From positions 8,990,001-9,054,000 of the forward strand of contig CAVNZM010000011.1 in assembly GCA_963693365.1 (NCBI GenBank): a stretch of DNA of 64,000 bases, given 5' to 3'. The stretch is from Amoebidium appalachense (taxonomy: Eukaryota; Ichthyosporea). Shown in pieces: positions 1 through 18,141 of the stretch. Position 1 is the stretch's first letter. Each line of letters begins with the position of its first letter. The position numbers were made by a program, and so were the translations under genes. Under the pieces are notes generated by a model. It was given only the letters and a program-made list of their open reading frames with translations. It had not been told where the DNA came from and ran no database searches.

Positions 1-6736
<6,736 letters not shown>

Positions 6737-7600
6737 TTTTTCCTGGTTGCTGTGAACGAAGCGACGAAGAAGTTGTTGTATTAGATAGCTCTGAAATTGG
6801 TTATGTAAAACCTATGTGTGTAGAACTATACCATCTCTGTCTCCGTCTCAACTCCTTCTTTTTTCTCTCCGAAAATTAAATCAACACTGAGAAAAGAGGC
6901 GTCAGGGTAAAAGTGATTTTCAACTCGCACAACTCACGGCACACACAAAGCTCACCCACACTAGCTAATATGTGCTATGACAGAAGATAATCTCGCATGT
7001 TTCTTAGTAAAATAAATGTACGTATGTATACTTTCTCTTACTAGAATTTCTAACGGAGGTATAGTCACACGCTGAAAAAATACAACAAAAAACACTCACT
7101 CGTCAACACAAAACGCTTGTTTTGGAGAGCAACCAGGGCTACAAACAGGGCTACACATTATGCATTGTGGAAGATGAGTTTGGCTAATTTTCAGCCGGTT
7201 GAATGTGACATCGAGTATGAATTGGGCCAAAAAACCCGTTTTACTGCTCCTTTATTACAGTGATAAATTTAGAATTCACACCCTAAAATGTGTTTGCGCA
7301 ATCTCATATCTTATTGGCTATGCCCGCATCACAGATTCGACGCACGCTATGATTGGATGTCAGCGCATCTTGGATCTGACGCATTTTGGCGCGGACTTCA
7401 TAAAATTTGAGTATTTGAGTTGTATGTGTCCTTAAAAAGTATATTACCAGAGGACTGTATACATATTGGACATGCGTATGTGTGGGATTTTTAGTTTGTT
7501 GTGTGCGTGACTGTGTACATGTGTTTCTACTATGTACATGTTCTACTATGCATGTGTGTGTGTGTGGACAACTTGAACGTGTGTTTTTGTGTGTGTGCGC

Positions 7601-7660
<60 letters not shown>

Positions 7661-7668
7661 CGTGCGTG

Positions 7669-7703
<35 letters not shown>

Positions 7704-8257
7704 ACACGGTGTGCCGCGGTGTGTGTGTGTGTGTGTGTGTGTGTGTACACCTGTGTGTGCGCGTGCGTATGTGTTTCTGTGTGTGTGTTTCTGTGTGTGC
7801 GTGTGTGTGTGTGTATGCGCGCGCACGCGTTTCTTTTGAGAAAGGGGTGAGGGGAGAGGAGGGGGTTGAGCCCCCTGCAGAGCCTGGGGGACGCGAGGGA
7901 GGGAGGGCGCCCCGGGGAGGCTGGGGGGTGTGTGTGGGGGGTAAGTACTCGAGACAAAAAGCAACGATATCATTAATTCTTGGCATAATAATAAAGCCAC
8001 CGTCAAGTGCAATCATAACATAATAATCATCGGTATGTACATGTATATGGGATATATTTGGAAAAAAAGAACTCCACCAAACTGGCCCTAGTAAATACGT
8101 AAGGTCCAAATACATATGCGGTTTTAATTTTCAGCTAATCATAATGATTTGGAATTAAGGATAGTTAACTGTTGAAGGTGGCGTCATGAGATGCCCCCCC
8201 CCCCCCTCGCTCAATTTGCACCTCTCTCTCTCTCTCCCCCCCCCCCCCCCTCTCTTG

Positions 8258-8347
<90 letters not shown>

Positions 8348-8351
8348 TTTT

Positions 8352-8399
<48 letters not shown>

Positions 8400-8958
8400 G
8401 GGGGGGGAGGCTAGCGCTGTCCATGTATCCATGTTTATATGCAACGTTGGGTAAAGACAGCTAACACTGGGGACTATAATATGTCGTTATATATGCGACA
8501 AAAGGGCATAATATAAGCCCTCGGTATGTACACCAAGGAGACAAAGTTATCGTCTGGATTCGACCGCAAAGTTCTTCTTCTATGTTCACAGCAGCAGTAG
8601 AAAGGTAGTCACCAAAAGAAAAAAAAAAAAAAGAAAAAAGAAAAAAAAGGAAGAAAAAACCTGCCTCGTACATTACCAAAAAAAAAAAAAAAAAAAAAAA
8701 AAAGGCGTGATGAAAAACAATGATCACATATCTCTCGGTTACAACAGTCAAAAGCCCCACAGAGATGGGGGGGGGGGGGGGGGGGGGGGGGGGGGTGGAG
8801 GGGGGAGAGGGAGAGAGAAAGAGAGGAAGGGGGGGGGGAGGGGGGAAGGTTTCATTCACACCTATGATAGAACCTGAGCTCTAATAATTCATGATCAGCA
8901 ACCAATCAAACAACTGCAACCAATAAATCAAATCTAATAAACCAATGAAAACGATCCT
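6737..8958. other. Intergenic region between two minus-strand genes
   Basis: This holds the promoter side of the membrane protein gene (next to 6737) and the 3' flank of the mannose-6-phosphate receptor gene (next to 8958). 6740-7480 is ordinary AT-rich unique sequence. 7540-7830 is an interrupted (GT)n tract. 8222-8398 is a (CT)n, T-run, G-run composite. Several A-runs lie at 8620-8703 and a G-run at 8767-8795. I see no supported coding exon here. Confidence 0.6.
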
Positions 8959-9051
8959 TTAGGATTCCAGCAGGCGTTCATCGTCCTCTTCCACACTGTC
9001 GATGCTTCCCTCCTCCACAAGACCACTGACGTCCGCCTGAACAGAGAGGGG

Positions 9052-9089
<38 letters not shown>

Positions 9090-9123
9090 GCGTGCGTGCA
9101 TGCGTGTGTGCGTGCGTGCGTGC

Positions 9124-9221
<98 letters not shown>

Positions 9222-9434
9222 CAGAGTGTTTCTGTGTGTGCGTACGTGTGTGTATGAGTGTGCGAAGAGGAGGGTGGATGATATTGTGTGTGTCTGGGGG
9301 GGGGGGGGGTTTAAAAACGTGTTACAGAGTGCAAAGCGCACATTCACAACGAACAACACAAAGCAGATTTGCATGAAGGAGCGCAAACGAGCAGTATGTA
9401 TGCATCCGAGGTATAGCCCAACCACAGGTAGAAA

Positions 9435-9475
<41 letters not shown>

Positions 9476-9553
9476 GGGGGGGCCATGGAGCGGGGGGAGC
9501 GAATCAGGGGTCGAGCATTCCCCCCATTATGCTGGAGGAAGACGGGGGAGGGA

Positions 9554-9584
<31 letters not shown>

Positions 9585-10931
9585 TGATATATGCGTTGAA
9601 GGGTTGGAGAGGGGGGGGGGGGGGGGGGGGGGGGTTTGAATGCGGAACACAGTACGAAGTACGCATACACGATGAGAAGCATGGTGCAGGACACATGCAA
9701 AGGCAAACATTCAACTATGCAGCATCAGCCATGCGCACAGTATGCGTCATAAGCAGAGCCCATCCTCAGGGAGGGCCCAAGTCATCAATTGCGTCTGAGT
9801 TTCGACCCCTTAGCCCGCGTATATACGACGCTCCAACTCAGACAGCAGCATCAACTGAACTTGGGTGGGTCAACCCGTCTTGATCAAAGACGAGCAGGGT
9901 TGCTTATGCAAGCAAGGTGAGCAAAACGGTGAAGATGTGTGTGCAAACTAATGCAGTGCAGCGACAAACGCGTGTGCTTACAGATGCACGACACAGAGCA
10001 ACCATGCCCGGTTGCATGGAAGTAAAGATGTCTCCACACAGTGGTCTGTCCTGAAAGGACACCTCTGAAAGAAGACAGGGGGGGTTTGAATGCGGAACAC
10101 AGTACGAAGTACGCATACACGATGAGAAGCATGGTGCAGGACACATGCAAAGGCAAACATTCAACTATGCAGCATCAGCCATGCGCACAGTATGCGTCAT
10201 AAGCAGAGCCCATCCTCAGGGAGGGCCCAAGTCATCAATTGCGTCTGAGTTTCGACCCCTTAGCCCGCGTATATACGACGCTCCAACTCAGACAGCAGCA
10301 TCAACTGAACTTGGGTGGGTCAACCCGTCTTGATCAAAGACGAGCAGGGTTGCTTATGCAAGCAAGGTGAGCAAAACGGTGAAGATGTGTGTGCAAACTA
10401 ATGCAGTGCAGCGACAAACGCGTGTGCTTACAGATGCACGACACAGAGCAACCATGCCCGGTTGCATGGAAGTAAAGATGTCTCCACACAGTGGTCTGTC
10501 CTGAAAGGACACCTCTGAAAGAAGACAGGGGGGGTTTGAATGCGGAACACAGTACGAAGTACGCATACACGATGAGAAGCATGGTGCAGGACACATGCAA
10601 AGGCAAACATTCAACTATGCAGCATCAGCCATGCGCACAGTATGCGTCATAAGCAGAGCCCATCCTCAGGGAGGGCCCAAGTCATCAATTGCGTCTGAGT
10701 TTCGACCCCTTAGCCCGCGTATATACGACGCTCCAACTCAGACAGCAGCATCAACTGAACTTGGGTGGGTCAACCCGTCTTGATCAAAGACGAGCAGGGT
10801 TGCTTATGCAAGCAAGGTGAGCAAAACGGTGAAGATGTGTGTGCAAACTAATGCAGTGCAGCGACAAACGCGTGTGCTTACAGATGCACGACACAGAGCA
10901 ACCATGCCCGGTTGCATGGAAGTAAAGATGT

Positions 10932-10978
<47 letters not shown>

Positions 10979-11103
10979 TATTGCTATAGAATACGAAGTA
11001 CACATCCATGAACGAAGCAACACCATGCAGAGTTCAAACCACATACAAAATGTGCAAATAAAACAAAGTCTGCAAATAAAACAAGCCTATCTTCGCGGGG
11101 GCG

Positions 11104-11157
<54 letters not shown>

Positions 11158-11421
11158 CGGGCAAGTCATGCATGGTACCCCCGTTCCTTTTTCGGGAGGT
11201 TTTATGGCTTGTATAAGCCAGTTGTAGGCATGTGATGGTGCATGTGTGTGTTTCATTGTGTTCGTGCATGCACGGGTGTGTGTGTGTTGTATGGTATTTG
11301 CACCCACGTGTGTGTGTGTGGACGAATGTACGGGTGTGTAGGGGTGTGTGTGCAAACGTGCAGGCATGTGTGCCCCAGTTAGAACAAGTGGTTGTGTGTG
11401 GTTGTGTGTGGTTGTGTGTGG

Positions 11422-11484
<63 letters not shown>

Positions 11485-12017
11485 TCGGTGTGCATGTGTG
11501 AGTGCATGCGTTGCATGTGTGTGTGTGTATGTGTGTGTGCGTGTGTGTGTGCGTGCGTGCGTGCGTGTGTGTGCGTGCGTGCGTGTGTGTGTGTATGACC
11601 ACATACCCTCTGGTGGCCCATCCTTGCTCTCACCCAATCACCAACCTCAGTCAATGACGCCTGTCAATGAACCCCAAAATGTCAGCACCTGCATGTAAGA
11701 CCTCCCCCCCCCTCCCCCGGCCTCCGCGTCCCCCAAACCCCCTCCCTCTACCCTCCCCCCTCCCTCCCACCCCCCCCGCAAAAAAAAAAGAAGAACCTCC
11801 TCTCTCTCTCCCTCTCACTCTCTTTCTGTTGCTCTTTCTCTCTCTCTTTCTTTCTCTCTTTCTCCCCCCTCCCTATCCCCCCTCCCCCCCCTCCCTCCCT
11901 CCCCCCCCCCCCCCCCCCCTCCCTCCCTCCCTCTCTCTCTCTCCTCCCTAATCCTCCCCGAATTGCAGACACACACACAGGTACTCCCACAAACAGGTAC
12001 TCCTACACACGTACACA

Positions 12018-12087
<70 letters not shown>

Positions 12088-12409
12088 CACCCACACACCC
12101 ACACACACCTTAGCCCTGTCACCCATATCCATCCACAAGAGATAGTTTGGTATTTGCTCCACCCCCCTCATCCCAAGCACCAGTCGGTTGTAGGCCACAC
12201 CACCAAGAAGATAGATAAGCGCCAAAACTAGAATGCTGTGTGGAAAGAAAAAAGTGTAAGAACATAGTTTCCCCCCCGCGTGACCGTGACACAGGCACAC
12301 CCACACACACAAGTATACACGCACAAGCACACACGCACACCCCCCCGAGAATGCTGTGTGGAACGAGGAAAGAGTAAGAGCGTCTCTTCCTACTATTCTG
12401 CCCCTTATC

Positions 12410-12485
<76 letters not shown>

Positions 12486-13421
12486 CACATGCACACACCG
12501 TCACCTGTATACGCTCGTGCCCTGTCCCTCTCCCTTTCCTCCCTCCCTCCCCTCCTCCCCCACGGCCCCCCCCCCTCCCGTTGCTTTTCCTCCTCCCGTC
12601 ATATATCCCCCCCAAAAAACCGAACCTATAACAATTGTGCAGAGAGAAAACACTTTAACATGGCCTTGTCAGACGTGCACTTCAAGAAAATGTTTTTCTT
12701 TCATTCATTCATTTTTTTTTCTTTGGAGGGAGAGAGGGGAGGCGGGGGAGGGGAGGGGAAGGGGAGGGGGGGGGGGGTTTGAATGCGTCAAAAAGTACGA
12801 AGTACACAAGAACAAACGGATAACACGATGCAGAATGCAAGCCATACATAAAGAGTATGCATAATAAGCAGAGCCCATCCTCAGGGGGGGCCCACGTCAT
12901 CCACAGTACCCGAGTTTCGACCTATTCCCCTCGTTAACGAAACCCAACTCAGATACTGTTTCACTTGAACATGAGTAGGTCACCCGTCTTGATCAGAGAC
13001 GAGCAGGGTTGCTTATGCAGGCAAGGGCAGTGGGAAAGGCCGGGGGTTAAAGTTGCAGCAGTAAGCAGAAGCAAGAAAAATATAGATAGGAACTCAGGAG
13101 ACGGGGCTTCTAGGAAGCTCCCCCGTCGATACCTAAGTCGATACTTCCCTGGCTAACATACTACACCAGCTGAAAAGAATTAAGTCCCGAAGGCCGCAGA
13201 ATTCGTAATCAGAGGGGAAAATATGAGATTTGACCCACGCCGCAGGGTAGTAACACGCTTACTAGGGCGGAACTTTATCGTCTTCGAACGGAAAGCTATG
13301 CCCCCGGATGTCAGCCGGAAATATGGTATCACCCATTGCTTTGGGCTTGGGGGGGGGGGGGGGAGGGGAGGTTACGAATGTGATATAGAGAACCAAGTAC
13401 ATAATCCCTTTTTTTTTTTTT

Positions 13422-13493
<72 letters not shown>

Positions 13494-13729
13494 GGATGAG
13501 GGATACAAACATGATCAGAAATACGGAGCCAGCCCCCATTCCGTTGTTTGGGTTTTCGATCGGACAGGCAGCGGGGGTGAGCCACTCAAAATAGTAGGTG
13601 CAATTGTCCTCACGCATAAGCGTGGGGGGGTTGTCCTGAAATTTCGAAATTAGCGGGGGGAGGGGGGGGGGGGGGTTTCAGGGTTGATCATTAGAAGGGA
13701 AGGGGACAGGGGTTGTCCTTAAAACGCAA

Positions 13730-13798
<69 letters not shown>

Positions 13799-14346
13799 TT
13801 TATTTTTATTTTTATTTTATTTTTTTGGGAGGGGGGGTAAGCGGTATGGGTGGGGAAGGTAATTCGTCTTCTGAGAGCAAGAAGGTTTGAAAAACGTATG
13901 CATTGGAGGGTTGGAGATCTGAAGGAGACACCAAGGGAAAATATTTAAACCGTCATAGAAAATACAAAACCGGGAACCAAACCATAAAATGGAATAAATA
14001 AACCGTGCAGGCAGGGAAAAACTTGAAACATAGCCCATCATCGGTGGGGAAGTCTGTGTGTTTGGGGGGGGGGAGGGGGGAGGGGAGGGAGGGGGGAGGG
14101 GGGGAGGGGGGGGGGACCACATAAAGGTAGTATCAACCAAGATCAAAGTCGAACATACACAAAATAAAACGTAAGGGTTATAAAGCGGAAAAAATCGGTT
14201 TGAGCACGAAAGGAAAACGTGAACGTACGATTGGTTTTGAGCGTTTGCACACGAAAGAGATGACAGACTGACGGCTGGTGTTTGCTCGGTTGCAGTGGTC
14301 TCCCTCTGTGTAGACGAGCTTGAGAGATTCGTCTGTGTGTGTGTGT

Positions 14347-14391
<45 letters not shown>

Positions 14392-14652
14392 GAATGTGTC
14401 AGAAAGTACGAAGTACACATGAACAACGGATAACACGATGCAGAGTGCAAACCATACATAAAGAGTATGTATAATAAGCAGTGCACATCCTCAGAGGGGC
14501 CCCACGTCATCCACACGGGGGGGGGGGGGGGGGGGGGGGGGGAGGGGGGAGGGGAGAGGTTGGGTGGGGAGGGGGGGGGGGGGGGGGGGAGAACGAGTGT
14601 GTATGTGGGGAGTGCGGGTTAAAGGTGTGTGTGTATGGTGGGGTGAGTTGGG

Positions 14653-14713
<61 letters not shown>

Positions 14714-15157
14714 TGGGCGGGTGGGTGGTGTTTGTGTGCGTGTGTGTACGTTTGGGGGAGGGGAGGGGGGGGGGGGGGGGGGGGGGGGGGGATGTATGCG
14801 TTAGAGGGTTGGAAATATGGAGGAGACAACAACGAGCATCAACAAAACGTCACAAAAGTGGGAATCCAAAATGCGGGGGGGGGGGGGGGGGGGGGGGGGA
14901 GAACGAGTGGGTGGGTGGTGTGTGTGCATGCGGGAAGGGCGGGGGGGGGGGGGGGGGGGGGGGGGGGAAGGGATGGGTAGGTGGGTGGGTGGGGTGTGTG
15001 TGTGTTTGTGTGTGTGTGCGCGCGCGTGTGTGTTTGCCGGGCGGGGGGAGGGGGGGGGGGGGGGGGGGGGTTCGGGAAGGGGGGAGGGTGGCGTGGGAGT
15101 GTCTTCTGTTTTGTTTGTGTTTCTGGGTGTGCACATGTGGATGTGTGTGCGGGTAAA

Positions 15158-15199
<42 letters not shown>

Positions 15200-16008
15200 C
15201 AATGAATGAAACGAAAGAAAGGAAAGGATAGGGGAAAAACCAAAACACACCAACTGCCGTATTTCAGCTTCCACACATTACCCTCACCTTCCAACACCCT
15301 CACCGTAAACCCTACCACTGCCCACTCCCCCCCCCCCCACCACCACCACCACCTCTTTCCCCCTCCATCCTCTTCCCCCTCTCCTCCCCCCTCCCCTCCC
15401 CCCCCCCCTCCCCCCCAACAATCCCCACCTCCACAAAGAGATCCTTGCCCGTTCCCCTTCCCCCCTTCTCCCCTGACACCCCCACCTCCCCCCCTTCCCC
15501 TTCCCCTCTAAACTCCTCCCTCCCATCCTCCACCCCCCCCCCCCCCCCCCTGGTCACCCACTACGGCTCGACCACCCCCACCAACCCCAAACAGACAGGG
15601 CCCTCTCACCCCCCTCCCCCCCCCCCCCCCCCTTCCCTCCCTTCCTTCCTCCCCAAACACACACACACACACACACGCACAAACCCATCCATCCACCCAC
15701 CCACCTACAAAACTAAACAAAAATGAACCCTCCCCACCCTCCCTTCCCCCAAGAAAAAACACAGCGTCACCCTGTGCACCTACCTTCCACCAGAGTAATC
15801 TTCCCGGTGGTTGCATCCCCACACTCATACTTTTGGCTCTCGTTCGTCAGCTTTATCTGCCATACCGCTGCATGCTGTTTTGTTTTTTTTTGTTGTTTTT
15901 TTTTTGTTGGGGGGGGGGGGGGGGGGTAAGAATGATGAAATACAGATGCACAACAACTAAAAAAAATGCTGACGGGGGCAAAGGAAATAGATTAGTGGTT
16001 CCTTTTTT

Positions 16009-16053
<45 letters not shown>

Positions 16054-16378
16054 GGGGGGGGGGGGGGGAGGGGAAGATTATCATGCCACAATGGGTTAGT
16101 TGTATTCATATAGTAGTAGGGGGGAGGGGGAAGGGAGGGGAGGGAGGGGGGAGGACGGGCCCCGGGGGGGGGGGGGGGGGGTAGAATCTCGTACAGAGCA
16201 CGAGGGGGACACACATACCACACGCACGCATACAAACACACACAACAGGGTGAAGGACGAGTAGAATTATCACGCGGGAGTGTCTCAAACTCTACTACGT
16301 AGAATAGGAGTAGAGAGGGTGAAGGACGAGGAGGAATTATCACGCGGGAGTGGCGAGAAACTCCTTCTCCCCCCCCCC

Positions 16379-16449
<71 letters not shown>

Positions 16450-17339
16450 AACACACACACACACCCAACCCAACCCCCCCCCCCACACACACACACACAC
16501 ACGTACACACACGTACCGCTCTATCTGCGTCCTGGTTGGAGTATATGCGGTCACACACATTGACCAAATACTTGTACTCGTCTTTGCCAGACAGTTCCCT
16601 GGCCTGCCAAGCCCTGGGGAAGGGGGGGGGGGGGGGGGGGGAGGGGGGGGGGGGGGGGGGAGGGGGGGGGGGGGGGGGAGAGAGAAGGAGGTATGTCAAA
16701 ATCTATCGGACAAGAGTATCTATCGGAGTATCTATAGAGTCCGATATTTGACCAATATGATGCAAAGCTTTGGAAAGGGGGGGGGGGAGGGGGGGGGGGG
16801 GGGGGAGGAAGGGGGGGGGAGGGGGGGGAGGGGGGGGTATAAGTGTAAAAGATGAGTACAAACAGTGCACACGTCTGTACACCATAAGCCGACACGCATA
16901 AATATATGCACGCATGTGTGTGCGCGCGCGCAAACAAGCAAATGGCCATACACACTCTCGCTTTCCCCATCCTCCCCCCCCCCCCCCCCCCCCCCCCCCC
17001 AAACACCGACCTCCCCATGTACCCCAGCCACCCATTCTCGAACAAAACATGAACATACACACGTGAACATTCCGCTACGTCTGTGGAGTGGTAGTGGGGA
17101 TGTGGGTGAGGATCTGTGGGAGTTCGACCCATGGGAGCGGGGCGGGGGAGGGGGGGGGAGGGGGACTCTGGTACATACTCTTCGTTTGGTTTCTTTTTCA
17201 AAGCAGACAAATCATAACTACGACCCTTGGAGTCTGTCACGGGCAAACCATTATCATCTGTTGGGTAGCAGTTGACATTGTCTGCATTGGCGCTCGAAAA
17301 AAAGCACAAAGCCAAAACGAGTAAAGTTTTTAGCAGCAT
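8959..17339 (-). CDS. M6PR: Cation-dependent mannose-6-phosphate receptor
   Basis: Eight exons: 17339-17179, 16613-16517 (or from 16601), 15874-15784, 14332-14229, 13635-13511, 12235-12109, 11660-11607 and 9036-8959. All phases agree and give 278 aa, against 277 in human. Residues 1-19 are a signal peptide. A mannose-6-phosphate receptor homology domain follows: [34 protein letters not shown] and [13 protein letters not shown]. Gln, Arg and Glu stand at the places of the sugar-binding residues. One membrane helix starts near residue 188 ([18 protein letters not shown]). The tail begins with the family signature RGVEQIPN and ends [10 protein letters not shown]. That ending contains DERLL, a DxxLL acidic-dileucine signal of the type bound by GGA adaptors. 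By family knowledge it carries lysosomal enzymes from Golgi to endosomes. The last two introns are large and repeat-filled. Confidence 0.93.
9310..9390 (+). repeat. Family B short interspersed element, fragment
   Basis: A G-run at about 9297-9309 is followed by diverged family-B-like sequence (tttaaaaacgtgttacagag, then gcgcacattcaca). It lies in the last intron of the receptor gene, antisense to it. The match is partial. Confidence 0.4.
9634..10932 (+). repeat. 450-bp tandem array carrying family B element
   Basis: Three head-to-tail units of exactly 450 bp start at about 9634, 10084 and 10534. The third is cut at 10932 by a 45-base G-run. The stretches I compared by eye are identical between units. 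Each unit begins with a short G-run and the family B element (tttgaatgcggaacacagta), and contains the core AGAGCCCATCCTCAGGG. The rest of the unit is a B-specific 3' part (tttcgaccccttagcccgcg). The short ORFs repeated in each unit are by-products. The array lies in the last intron of the receptor gene. Confidence 0.93.
10979..11095 (+). repeat. Family B element, diverged copy
   Basis: It directly follows the G-run 10933-10977 and reads tagaatacgaagtacacatc, then a match to the ...atgcagagttcaaaccacata... variant. It lies in the last receptor intron and is followed by another G-run (11105-11157). Confidence 0.55.
12231..12262. repeat. Direct duplication at a receptor 3' splice site (copy 1)
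   Basis: gaatgctgtgtggaaagaaa here recurs as gaatgctgtgtggaacgagg at about 12351-12380. The copy at 12231 contains the acceptor of exon 12235-12109. The second copy lies about 118 bp upstream in the sense direction and could act as a decoy acceptor. Confidence 0.6.
12777..13030 (+). repeat. Family B element, near full length
   Basis: It begins right after a G-run with tttgaatgcgtcaaaaagta, contains AGAGCCCATCCTCAGGGG, and ends with gatcagagacgagcagggtt, then gcttatgcaggcaagg. It matches the 450-bp unit's first ~290 bp with many substitutions, so it is an older dispersed copy. It lies between receptor exons 12235-12109 and 13635-13511. Confidence 0.8.
13433..13492. repeat. T-run plus ~60-base G-run
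   Basis: A run of about 22 T (13411-13432) passes directly into about 60 G. On the sense strand of the receptor gene this is C60 then A22, just downstream of the exon 13635-13511 donor. Runs of this length are hard to sequence, so the exact count is doubtful. Confidence 0.8.
13738..13800. repeat. (ATT)n microsatellite
   Basis: About 20 uninterrupted ATT units pass into an A/T-rich tail (tatttttatttttatttt). It lies within a receptor intron. Confidence 0.9.
13894..14050 (+). repeat. Family A element, diverged
   Basis: It runs from aaaacgtatgcattggaggg through ...aaccgtgcaggcaggg... to tagcccatcatcggtgggg. It keeps the family A order with many substitutions and lacks an adjacent long G-run, which suggests an older insertion. 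Confidence 0.6.
14392..14518 (+). repeat. Family B element, 5' part
   Basis: It directly follows the G-run 14346-14389, reads gaatgtgtcagaaagtacga, and ends in gcacatcctcagaggggccc just before another G-run (14517-14543). Confidence 0.7.
14791..14875 (+). repeat. Family A element, 5' fragment
   Basis: It directly follows a G-run and reads gatgtatgcgttagagggtt up to ...ggaatccaaaatgc, where a second G-run (14875-14899) cuts it off. The first ~80 bp match the copy at 1731. Confidence 0.8.
15157..15198. repeat. (AAT)n microsatellite
   Basis: About 13 AAT units lie in a receptor intron. The sequence after it to about 15720 is a C-rich low-complexity stretch with no supported exon. Confidence 0.9.
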
Positions 17340-18141
17340 TTTTACACTATAAAGCCACGGATTGATAGGGGTGATGGTGTTAAAGGAGGGGTATAGGGGT
17401 GTTTAGTAAGAACCAAGTATACTGTTTCGAAAAAGTTAGATGCAAGGCGGATGCAGACAGGATCTGTGCATTCAAAGAGACAACTGATGTGGCGAGCAAG
17501 AAGATAGGTACTACAGGAGCTGAGAAGAAGGCTTAGAGACCATGAGCTACTGAGCGAAATTCACGGTTTCGGGGCGATTGTGAGGAGGAATGCTTCAGAC
17601 ATGAATTCGATCCGTTCTCACGGCTGTATAAAAGTTCGCTGGCTACAACTATGTAGCACGCAGTGTGGCTCAACAAAAAAACAAAAAAATAGCCTTCGGG
17701 CGCAAAAAACTTCGAAAAAAAAAAAAAATAGCGAGATCGGGCATAAGTGCCGTTTCCTAATTTTTGGTCCAAGATGTTGGTACAGAAGCCTTTTTGTGTG
17801 ACCGTTAGCGTAAATTTGCAATAGCCTTGATATCCGCTAATCAAAGGACATTATGCTATCCTTACCAGACAGAGTGGCTCAGACTACTGTACATAGTATG
17901 CTAGCATATGACGCATAAACATCTGTTATGACCAGCCTATAGATCGTTAGTAATTGTGTGTAAGAGTCTACAAGTTAGACTATGTTACACATCATGGTGG
18001 TGCACTGCACGTGTACACGTGTTGTGTGTTTTCCTGCGCATTTTTGACTGAGAGTTGTGGATGGTCGGCTAGACAAATTCAAAGTTATAGACAATAAAAG
18101 GCTACACTGCAGGGATAATTTCCTTGCTACTTAGTTACAAG
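17340..18141. promoter_or_regulatory. Divergent intergenic region, receptor and RNA methyltransferase
   Basis: About 800 bp separate the start codons of two divergently transcribed genes. It is unique sequence, free of long microsatellites except short A-runs near 17680-17730. Both core promoters presumably lie here, but I see no clear TATA element at a diagnostic distance from either start. Confidence 0.5.

Noticed and set aside
8155-8464. Arg-Glu and Leu-Ser repeat ORFs
   Set aside because: They come from the (CT)n/(GA)n tract, with both strands open at once; no unique coding sequence.
10145-10783. Identical 62-aa and 86-90-aa ORFs repeated every 450 bp
   Set aside because: They simply reflect the tandem repeat of family B; a homologous dispersed copy at 12777 does not keep the frame.
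11648-11690. An alternative last receptor exon starting at a CAG near 11682 with a stop after 13 codons
   Set aside because: The acceptor at 11660 leads in phase to exon 9036-8959, whose [10 protein letters not shown] ending matches the family tail much better.
14143-14436. 97-aa ORF in another frame over receptor exon 4
   Set aside because: The phase-consistent frame gives [11 protein letters not shown] and [10 protein letters not shown], the expected receptor-domain motifs.
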